This document shows positions 8,395 to 13,992 of a stretch of DNA of 64,000 bases, in pieces. A program made the position numbers and the translations under genes. Every line of letters starts with the position of its first letter. Positions within the stretch are counted from its first letter, which is position 1. The DNA lies in contig JAHLKT010000004.1 in assembly GCA_020444545.1 (NCBI GenBank), positions 558,001 to 622,000 of the forward strand, written 5' to 3'. The stretch comes from Desulfarculaceae bacterium (GTDB lineage: Bacteria; Desulfobacterota; Desulfarculia; Desulfarculales; Desulfarculaceae). Below the pieces are notes generated by a model that did no database searches, had not been told where the DNA came from, and worked only from the letters and a program-made list of their open reading frames with translations.

Positions 8395-8781
8395 CTAGGG
8401 CTTCTTTTTGCCCCTGCCCGGCCCCCAACAGTCGCAGTCGTACACATCGTGCTCGGCCACGTGCTTACCGTTGTGCTTGTAGACCTTGACCACTTCGTTG
8501 TACACGCGGGCGTAGCCGCCGTCCGGTATGTCGAATACCGCGACGCACCGACAGGTGCCGGAGCTATGCCAGATCATGCCCTGGTTCTTCATGCCGGAGC
8601 CGTGGGAACCATTGTGCTTGCCGTGCGGGGGAATGGTGAACTTGCAGGCGGCGAAAAAGGCACTGGCCGCGCTGGCCACGCAGATCTCGTGATCCACGTG
8701 GTTGTAGATGGCATAGGCCTGGGCCGTGCCCGCCGTCAGCAGGACGGCCAGGCACGCCGCGACAATCAGTAGTCTGTTCAT
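8395..8781 (-). CDS. Array protein 4, small secreted His/Cys-rich (V type)
   Basis: 128 residues. Signal peptide MNRLLIVAACLAVLLTAGTAQA, mature start AYAIYNHVDHEIC, centre IPPHGKHNGSHGSGM, then C-R-C, the core IPDGGYARVYNEVVKVYKH and a C-terminal CDC followed by a basic GRGKKKP tail. The extra cysteines place it with the longer V-type copies. It is followed after 37 bases by array gene 3. Confidence 0.85.
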   Translation of the reverse strand: MNRLLIVAACLAVLLTAGTAQAYAIYNHVDHEICVASAASAFFAACKFTIPPHGKHNGSHGSGMKNQGMIWHSSGTCRCVAVFDIPDGGYARVYNEVVKVYKHNGKHVAEHDVYDCDCWGPGRGKKKP

Positions 8782-8820
8782 GGTGCTGCCCTCCTTGGCA
8801 ACTATGGGTGGCCGCTGGAC

Positions 8821-8920
8821 TTAATTTCTGGTGTAAGGAAACGGCCAGCCGCCTTTGCGGTCATACTTGGTGGTGCTTTTGCTTTTGACGCGCTCGCCGT
8901 CGTGTTTATAAACTTCCGCC
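8821..8920 (-). pseudogene. Decayed C-terminal fragment of an array gene
   Basis: Directly after the stop of array gene 5 the minus strand reads EVYKHDGERVKSKS and on to a TAA at 8821. This matches the C-terminal VKVYKHDGKHV block of the family, but no signal peptide, Cys pair or His centre precedes it. It looks like the scar of an unequal crossover that removed the front of one copy. Confidence 0.75.
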
Positions 8921-9289
8921 CTACCCTCCGCAGTGGTACTTTTCGACGCCTCTGGTCTCGATGTGCTTGCCGTCGTGTTTATAGACTTTCACCTTGTCCT
9001 CGTAAATGCGGGCGTAGCCGCCATGGGGTATGTCGAAGCTGTCCCGGTTACTATGGCATGTATCATGCGCATCCCAAAACACGTGTACATGGCTGAGGCT
9101 GTCGCCATGCCCGCCGTTATGCTTGTCGTGGGCCGGTATCGTGAATTTGCATCCCTTGAAAGTAAATGGGGTCCAACGAGTAGACACGCACACCTCGTGG
9201 CCCACGTGGTTGTAGATGGCATAGGCTTGCGCCAGGCCGGCGGGCAGCAGGAGTGAAATCGCCAACAAGGCGATGGCCAACTTTTTCAT
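8921..9289 (-). CDS. Array protein 5, small secreted His/Cys-rich (V type)
   Basis: 122 residues. Signal peptide MKKLAIALLAISLLLPAGLAQA, mature start AYAIYNHVGHEVC, centre IPAHDKHNGGHGDSLSH, Cys in DTCHSN, core IPHGGYARIYEDKVKVYKH and a short tail ending KYHCGG. Its stop codon abuts the decayed fragment at 8821-8920. Confidence 0.85.
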   Translation of the reverse strand: MKKLAIALLAISLLLPAGLAQAYAIYNHVGHEVCVSTRWTPFTFKGCKFTIPAHDKHNGGHGDSLSHVHVFWDAHDTCHSNRDSFDIPHGGYARIYEDKVKVYKHDGKHIETRGVEKYHCGG

Positions 9290-9374
9290 GGGTTTCCCTT
9301 CTCTGCTTTTGCGATGTGAGGCAAAGACCTAGTAGCCGGTGGCGGCCGGCGCGGCCCCCGCCCGGCAACCGTTG

Positions 9375-9758
9375 CTATAAAAGGTGGTAGTATGAGGGGC
9401 ATTCCGTGCGGTGGATCCCCTTGGATCGTAGATGCTTGTTGTGGTGGTTGTAGATTTTCACCTCATGCTTGTAGATCCTGATGAACCCCCCCTTGGGAAT
9501 GTCGAATCTGCCGCTTCCCATGCAAAGGCCGCCGCTGGTGTTCCAAAACACGGCGGCGTCCCGCAGGCCCGAGCCGTGCTCCCCGTTGTGGTGGTCGTGG
9601 CTGCCCACATAGAAATTGCAGCCCCCTGCCCCGATGGCGACACAGACCTCGTGGTCCACATGGTTGTAGATGGCGTAGGCATGGGCCGGCATTGCCGCGC
9701 CCAGGCAGATCAGCCCGGCTATCAAAAAGGCCACCCCAAAGACTGTCTTGCTTTTCAT
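9375..9758 (-). CDS. Array protein 6, small secreted His/Cys-rich (V type)
   Basis: 127 residues from the ATG at 9758. The frame could start at a TTG four codons earlier, but the GGAGAGGG ribosome site overlaps that TTG and is well placed for the ATG. Long signal peptide ending PAHA, then AYAIYNHVDHEVC. The centre is GSHDHHNGEHGSGL, with an extra His. The core is IPKGGFIRIYKHEVKIYNHH, where Tyr-Ala of GGYAR is replaced by Phe-Ile. The tail has one Cys and ends SYYHLL. Confidence 0.83.
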   Translation of the reverse strand: MKSKTVFGVAFLIAGLICLGAAMPAHAYAIYNHVDHEVCVAIGAGGCNFYVGSHDHHNGEHGSGLRDAAVFWNTSGGLCMGSGRFDIPKGGFIRIYKHEVKIYNHHNKHLRSKGIHRTECPSYYHLL

Positions 9759-9853
9759 ATCCCTCTCCAAGTCTCATCAGCCGCCCACCCCGGAGTTGGC
9801 GGCGATCAAAATCCGATTAATACGTGCAGCCATGGTCCACCCGTGCCGCCTGC

Positions 9854-10231
9854 CTAGTCTCTGACTATGGTGGTGGAGCACTCCTCGCGTAGCGCGCTGT
9901 CCTTGTGCTTACTCTTTACGGTGACTTTCTTGCCGTCCTGGTAAACCGTCACCCAGCCGTGGGCGCCCACCTTCACCACGCAGACCCCATCGCCGATCTC
10001 GCCCCGGTTAGCCGCGTCCATAACCCTGACCGCGACCACGCCGGGCTTGCCCGGCAGGCATTTGTGATAGGTGGGATGTATGGTCCAGTTGTTGGAGCAG
10101 CCGGGCCCGCAGTCGAAAACCACGTAAATGGGCGAATGGGCCCTGTTGTAAACGCACGCCGCCAGGCCCGCCCGGGGCCGGAGGCAGGCCGCCAGGACAA
10201 GAGCCAATATGGCGACAAGCAACTGTTTCAT
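9854..10231 (-). CDS. Array protein 7, highly divergent family member
   Basis: 125 residues from the ATG at 10231, chosen because it begins a signal peptide (MKQLLVAILALVLAACL) and avoids overlapping the decayed copy upstream. The mature start AACVYNRAHSPIYVVF parallels AYAIYNH. The segment VKVGAHGWVTVYQDGKKVTV lies where others have IPKGGYARIYPHEVKVY. The HNG-HG centre is absent and there are more cysteines (about six in the mature part). Cys in the signal region (AACLRPRAGLAAC) could alternatively be a weak lipobox. Homology to its neighbours is by pattern and position, less certain than for the others. Confidence 0.72.
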   Translation of the reverse strand: MKQLLVAILALVLAACLRPRAGLAACVYNRAHSPIYVVFDCGPGCSNNWTIHPTYHKCLPGKPGVVAVRVMDAANRGEIGDGVCVVKVGAHGWVTVYQDGKKVTVKSKHKDSALREECSTTIVRD

Positions 10232-10281
10232 GATCACCCTTGGTTTCGGCGCGCTCATAGCCGTGTCTGGAAACCTTCCCC

Positions 10282-10455
10282 CTACCATGTGCAGTCATAT
10301 TTGGTGATGCCTCTAGTTTCGACGTGATCGCCGTTGCGTTTATAGACCTTCACCTCGTCATCGTGGATGCGGGCGTAGCCGCCACGGGGGATGGTGAAGG
10401 GGGCCCGGTTGCCGCGGCATAATTGGTAACGCATTACGATCATCAGAGTTTTCAT
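10282..10455 (-). pseudogene. Internally deleted array copy (57-codon ORF)
   Basis: The frame runs from an ATG at 10455 to a TAG at 10282. It begins MKTLMIVM, identical to the signal start of array gene 9, then jumps directly into PFTIPRGGYARIHDDEVKVYKR. The rest of the signal peptide, both conserved cysteines and the His centre are gone, yet the frame is intact. Without a full signal peptide it is unlikely to be exported, so I call it a deletion derivative. Confidence 0.8.
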
Positions 10456-10477
10456 GGGTAATCTTCCCCGGCTCTGT

Positions 10478-10828
10478 TTAGTAGTTGTCCATTTCTATGG
10501 GCACGGTATTTTCGTGCTTGCCGTGGTGATTGTAGATCTTGATTTTTTTGTCGTAGATGCGAGCATAGCCGCTCTTGGGAATGCTGAACTCGTCGCTTTT
10601 ATAGAGGTTCCCCTTGGAGTGGTAGGAGGCCCACACGCTCTTCAAGCCCGCGCCGTGCTCGCCGTTATGGGTGCTGTGCGGGTCAACGCTTACATGGCAG
10701 TTGCCGGTGTCGTACCACTTGGTAATGCAGATGTTATGGCTGGTGTGGTTGTAGATGGCATAGGCCTGGGCGAAACCAGGAACTAATAAGGCCGCGGCGC
10801 AAAGCATAATGATCATCAGAGTTTTCAT
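10478..10828 (-). CDS. Array protein 8, small secreted His-rich (T type)
   Basis: 116 residues. Signal peptide MKTLMIIMLCAAALLVPGFAQA, mature start AYAIYNHTSHNIC, second Cys in DTGNCHV, centre DPHSTHNGEHGAGL, core IPKSGYARIYDKKIKIYNHH, C-terminus EMDNY. GGY is changed to SGY, as in array gene 10, its closest relative by eye although another copy lies between them. Confidence 0.86.
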   Translation of the reverse strand: MKTLMIIMLCAAALLVPGFAQAYAIYNHTSHNICITKWYDTGNCHVSVDPHSTHNGEHGAGLKSVWASYHSKGNLYKSDEFSIPKSGYARIYDKKIKIYNHHGKHENTVPIEMDNY

Positions 10829-10854
10829 GGGTTTTCCTTCACCGGCTGTGTTTA

Positions 10855-11205
10855 TTAGTCCTCTTTATCTATGCGCACGGTATTTTTGTGCTTGCCATGG
10901 TGAGTGTAGATTTTGATCTCTCTGTCGTAGATGCGGGCATAACCGCCCTTGGGTATGCTGAACTTGTCGCTTTCGTAATCGTGTTTCTTGGTTCCGTAGT
11001 AGGCGTAAACGCTGCTCAGGCCCGCGCCGTGCTCACCGTTGTGGGTGCTGTGCGGGTCAACGTACACGTGGCATTCGCCGGGGTAGTCGTACCACTTCTT
11101 TAGGCAGATGTAATAGTTGGTGTGGTTGTAGATGGCATAGGCTTGCGCGGAGCCCGCCGTCAGCAGGGCCGCGGCGCAGAGCATAACGATCATAAGAGTT
11201 TTCAT
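10855..11205 (-). CDS. Array protein 9, small secreted His-rich (T type)
   Basis: 116 residues. Signal peptide MKTLMIVMLCAAALLTAGSAQA, mature start AYAIYNHTNYYIC, second Cys in GECHV, centre DPHSTHNGEHGAGL, core IPKGGYARIYDREIKIYTHH, C-terminus DKED. It has two mature-region cysteines only. The leader is almost the same as in array genes 1 and 8. Confidence 0.86.
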   Translation of the reverse strand: MKTLMIVMLCAAALLTAGSAQAYAIYNHTNYYICLKKWYDYPGECHVYVDPHSTHNGEHGAGLSSVYAYYGTKKHDYESDKFSIPKGGYARIYDREIKIYTHHGKHKNTVRIDKED

Positions 11206-11226
11206 GGTTCTTGCTCCCCCGGGTTT

Positions 11227-11577
11227 TTAGTAGTTGTCCAACTCTATGGGCACGGTCTTTTTGTGCTTGTTGTGGTGATTGTAGATCTTGACCTCTTTGT
11301 CGTAGATGCGGGCATAACCGCTCTTGGGAATGCTGAACTCGTCGCTTTCATAGCGGTTTCCCTTGGAGTGATATTCGGCCCACACCCTGCTCAGGCCCGC
11401 GCCGTGCTCTCCGTTGTGGGTGCTGTGCGGGCCAACGCGCACATGGCAGTTGCCGGTGTCGTACCACTTGAGTATGCAGATGTGATGGCTGGTGTGGTTG
11501 TAGATGGCATAGGCTTGCGCCACGCCGGCAGGCAGCAGCAGCGCAATCGCCAACAGGGCTATAGATAACTTTTTCAT
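11227..11577 (-). CDS. Array protein 10, small secreted His-rich (T type)
   Basis: 116 residues from the ATG at 11577, which begins the signal peptide MKKLSIALLAIALLLPAGVAQA and follows a GGAGAGGAGA ribosome site; the open frame upstream reads out of phase through the next copy's tail. Mature start AYAIYNHTSHHIC, centre GPHSTHNGEHGAGL, core IPKSGYARIYDKEVKIYNHH, C-terminus ELDNY. The leader is of the MKKLSIALLA type shared with V-type neighbours, while the body is T type, so this copy looks like a recombinant. Confidence 0.87.
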   Translation of the reverse strand: MKKLSIALLAIALLLPAGVAQAYAIYNHTSHHICILKWYDTGNCHVRVGPHSTHNGEHGAGLSRVWAEYHSKGNRYESDEFSIPKSGYARIYDKEVKIYNHHNKHKKTVPIELDNY

Positions 11578-11650
11578 TGGTCTCTCCTCTCCGGACTGCG
11601 GCGCGGGGTGATAATTATTAGCTTTTGCAAGGTAGTTACCCTTGAAAAGT

Positions 11651-12055
11651 TTAGTTGTCCCCGCTGGAATTTTTCCTGTCCTCCGAGGGTCCGCAATATC
11701 CCCTGCCGATGCTTTTAGTATCCACATGCTTGCCGTCGTGCTTGTAGACCTTGACCTCATGGGGGTAGATGCGGGCGTAGCCACCCTTGGGTATGCTGAA
11801 TCTTTCACCGTTGCTCATGCACACAAAGCGGTGCGGATACCACATCACAAGAACATGACTGAGGCTGTCGCCATGCCCGCCGTTGTGCTTGCCGTGGGCC
11901 GGTATCGTGAATTTGCAGTCTTTAAAAGAAAAAGCGGACCCAAGAGTACCCACGCATACCTCGTAGTCCACGTGGTTGTAGATGGCATAGGCCTGGGCCA
12001 TGCCGGCGGGCAGCAGCAGGGCAATCGCCAACAGGGCGATGGATAACTTTTTCAT
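11651..12055 (-). CDS. Array protein 11, small secreted His/Cys-rich (V type)
   Basis: 134 residues from the ATG at 12055 (signal peptide MKKLSIALLAIALLLPAGMAQA, ribosome site GAGGAAG). Mature start AYAIYNHVDYEVC, centre IPAHGKHNGGHGDSLSH, Cys in FVCMSNG, core IPKGGYARIYPHEVKVYKH, then GYCGPSEDRKNSS. The three earlier mature-region cysteines plus the tail Cys are typical of the V type. Confidence 0.87.
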   Translation of the reverse strand: MKKLSIALLAIALLLPAGMAQAYAIYNHVDYEVCVGTLGSAFSFKDCKFTIPAHGKHNGGHGDSLSHVLVMWYPHRFVCMSNGERFSIPKGGYARIYPHEVKVYKHDGKHVDTKSIGRGYCGPSEDRKNSSGDN

Positions 12056-12103
12056 CAGCTTCCTCTCTCTGGTGGTCAAGCATGTAACCCGTTTCCGGGT
12101 CGC

Positions 12104-12496
12104 CTACTTTTGCTTGGCTCCATAGGGACCGGCGTTGGGGCATGCGCAGTCGTGGGGGGTCTTGTGGTGGAAGCGATCGCCGTTGTGCTTGTAGATCTTT
12201 ACTTTGCCTTCGTAGATGCGGGCGTAGCCGCCATCGGGAATGTCAAAGTAGCCATCGGTGCCCCGGCAAGCCTCTCCATGCGCCCACACCACCCTCATCT
12301 TGTGCAGCCCGGCCCCGTGCTCGCCGTTCAACTTGCCGTTGGCAGGGATCTGGTTACGGCAACCGCCTAATTCCATCGCGCTGCGGTCCTGCAGGCACAC
12401 CACTTTGCCCACGTGGTTGTAGATGGCCCAGGCCCTAGCCATGCCGGCGGGCAGCAGGAGTGCGATCGCCAACAGGGCAATGGATAACTTTTTCAT
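12104..12496 (-). CDS. Array protein 12, small secreted His/Cys-rich (V type)
   Basis: 130 residues from the ATG at 12496 (signal peptide MKKLSIALLAIALLLPAGMARA). Mature start AWAIYNHVGKVVC, with Tyr changed to Trp. The centre IPANGKLNGEHGAGL has lost two of the usual His. The core is IPDGGYARIYEGKVKIYKH and the tail HDCACPNAGPYG adds two Cys. The 5' flank is homologous to that of array gene 10. Confidence 0.86.
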   Translation of the reverse strand: MKKLSIALLAIALLLPAGMARAWAIYNHVGKVVCLQDRSAMELGGCRNQIPANGKLNGEHGAGLHKMRVVWAHGEACRGTDGYFDIPDGGYARIYEGKVKIYKHNGDRFHHKTPHDCACPNAGPYGAKQK

Positions 12497-12605
12497 TGGT
12501 CTCTCCTCTCCGGATTGCGGCGTGGCGCTAGTAGTCTTTTCAGGGCATTTGCCCTTTGAAAGTTTGGTTGTCGCCGCTGGAATTTTTATTCGCAATTCGC
12601 CTTTT

Positions 12606-13016
12606 TTAGTTTTCTGGTTTCCGCACGGCGCCCGTTGCGTATTTCTCCTTTCTTATGCTTCTGGTTTCCACAATGTCGCCGTTGTGCTTATAAACCTTCA
12701 CCTCGCCATCATAGATACGGGCGTAGCCGCCATGGGGAATGGTGAAGCTGTCCGGGTTGTGCTTCCAATGGTCATGGCCCAGGTCCCAACTCACGGTTAC
12801 ATGGCTGAGGTTATCGCCATGCCCGCCGTTGTGCGTGCTATGAGGCGGGATCGTGAACTTGCAATCCGGCATCACATATTCACTCCAATAGGTTTGCACG
12901 CACACATGGTGGCCCACGTGGTTGTAGATGGCATAGGCCTGGGCCACGCCCGCCGCGCCCAAGCAAATCAACAGGGCCAGGGCAAGAATTAATAGCTTGC
13001 TGGAAACGATCTTCAT
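12606..13016 (-). CDS. Array protein 13, small secreted His/Cys-rich (V type), first gene
   Basis: 136 residues from the ATG at 13016; a longer frame exists but would begin upstream of the likely promoter at 13048-13076. Long signal peptide ending GVAQA, then AYAIYNHVGHHVC, centre IPPHSTHNGGHGDNLSH, core IPHGGYARIYDGEVKVYKH and a basic tail without Cys. The centre mixes the T-type STHNG with the V-type GHGDNLSH. It is the first gene of the presumed polycistron. Confidence 0.86.
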   Translation of the reverse strand: MKIVSSKLLILALALLICLGAAGVAQAYAIYNHVGHHVCVQTYWSEYVMPDCKFTIPPHSTHNGGHGDNLSHVTVSWDLGHDHWKHNPDSFTIPHGGYARIYDGEVKVYKHNGDIVETRSIRKEKYATGAVRKPEN

Positions 13017-13047
13017 GATTCTCTCCACGTTGCGGGGGCAGGCTCGG

Positions 13048-13076
13048 TTTAAAGCAATTTGCCGATTGATTGTCAG
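13048..13076 (-). promoter_or_regulatory. Candidate promoter of the secreted-protein array
   Basis: On the minus strand CTGACA (13071-13076) is separated by 17 bases from TTTAAA (13048-13053), about 32 bases before the first array ATG. Each hexamer has one or two mismatches to the sigma-70 consensus. Confidence 0.5.
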
Positions 13077-13078
13077 TC

Positions 13079-13102
13079 TCACTTTCCCGTGTCTCAAAGT
13101 GA
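13079..13102. promoter_or_regulatory. Inverted repeat upstream of the array promoter
   Basis: TCACTTT (13079-13085) and AAAGTGA (13096-13102) form a perfect 7-bp inverted repeat with a 10-base spacer, starting 3 bases upstream of the candidate -35. The position fits an activator or repressor site. The protein that binds is unknown. Confidence 0.45.
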
Positions 13103-13185
13103 TCTACGGTTATCTATTGCCATTGACGCCAAGGAAATCAATGGACCGCGGGCGGGCATCCGGCGAACGGACGCAATAATCAGGC

Positions 13186-13209
13186 GGGCGGCGCCAAGAG
13201 GCGTCGCCC
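13186..13209 (-). terminator. Possible hairpin after the response regulator gene
   Basis: A 10-bp stem with one mismatch (13186-13195 with 13200-13209, loop AAGA) lies about 43 bases after the stop of the minus-strand response regulator. There is no T-run, so an intrinsic terminator role is uncertain. Confidence 0.4.
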
Positions 13210-13251
13210 GGGCAAGCTAAGGATGGATTTTCGCGGAAAGCCGAAGTGCGA

Positions 13252-13992
13252 TCAGTCCGCCAAGGAAGAGAGACGTTTGCGAATCTGGGGGGTGAGACGG
13301 CGGCTGGCGACGCAAGATTCGGCCACGCCTCTCAGGCACAGCTTGAGCCGGTTGCCCGGAAGGGATTCAAAGGCCTCGACCTGTTCTAGGTTCACGATCA
13401 TCCCCCGGTGGATGCGCACGAACTGATCAGGGGGAAGCAACTCCTCCCATTGACGCAGGCTGCGCCAAACCGTGCCGGAGCCGCCGTCCGCGGACCGCAA
13501 TAAGGTGAAATCGCCGTTCGCTTCGATGAGACACACATGCTTCAGGTCCAGCCAACGGCGCTGCTTGCCGTCCTGGACCAGGATTACGTCGTCCTCGTGC
13601 AACCCTTCCGAGGAAGCTGACGGCGCCCGCTGCCCCTGCCTCTCGCCGAGCCGGCGGATGCTTTCGGCCAAACGGTCCTTGGTGACCGGCTTGAGCAGAT
13701 AGTCCAGTGCGTTGACCTCAAAAGCCCGGATAGCGTATTCGTTGAAAGCGGTGACGAAAACCACTGCTGTCTCATTGTCCAGCTTGGGCACCAGTTCGAA
13801 GCCGCTTTCACCGCACAATTCAATGTCCAGGAAGACCACCCCGGCCCGGGTTTCTTTGATCAATCGCTCCGCCTGGTCCACCGAATCGGCCTCGCCGCAA
13901 AGCTCGATCTCGGGGAAATCCGCCAGCATGCGCTTTAGAGCCTGCCTGGCCATGGGCTCGTCATCCACTATGATCACGCGCAGATCAGGCAT
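13252..13992 (-). CDS. LytTR-family response regulator
   Basis: 246 residues. The receiver domain (about 4-118) has the acidic pair Asp10-Asp11, phospho-acceptor Asp56 (FLDIEL), Thr81 and Lys101 (KPV). A LytTR DNA-binding domain follows (about 140-240: VCLIEANGDFTLL, FVRIHRGMIVNLEQV). The start overlaps the end of the kinase gene by 8 bases, so the two form one operon. Such regulators bind pairs of direct repeats and control secreted or surface functions. The target is not proved, but the secreted-protein array lies directly downstream on the same strand. Confidence 0.93.
   Translation of the reverse strand: MPDLRVIIVDDEPMARQALKRMLADFPEIELCGEADSVDQAERLIKETRAGVVFLDIELCGESGFELVPKLDNETAVVFVTAFNEYAIRAFEVNALDYLLKPVTKDRLAESIRRLGERQGQRAPSASSEGLHEDDVILVQDGKQRRWLDLKHVCLIEANGDFTLLRSADGGSGTVWRSLRQWEELLPPDQFVRIHRGMIVNLEQVEAFESLPGNRLKLCLRGVAESCVASRRLTPQIRKRLSSLAD

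Larger units (their letters stand above)
7218..13016 (-). repeat. Tandem array of 15 paralogous small-secreted-protein units
   Basis: Thirteen intact genes (one divergent) and two decayed copies run head to tail on the minus strand with 4-base overlaps to about 80-base gaps; one longer gap near 8.8-8.9 kb holds a decayed copy. Each protein has a signal peptide ending in AQA or similar, then AYAIYNH[VT], a Cys pair, a His-rich centre (H-x-x-HNG-x-HG) and a C-terminal block IP-x-GGYARIY-x3-[VI]K[VI]Y-x-H. The genes share strings of identical DNA at both ends, as expected from repeated unequal recombination. I do not recognise the family. Confidence 0.92.

Noticed and set aside
7167-12992. Repeated plus-strand frames (valine-rich) opposite the array genes
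   Set aside because: They are the reverse complement of the array proteins; minus-strand copies have signal peptides, ribosome sites and conserved motifs, the plus frames do not.
7218-13016. CRISPR or other short-repeat array
   Set aside because: The repeat unit is a whole gene of 350-430 bases, with no 25-40 base repeats and regular spacers and no cas genes.
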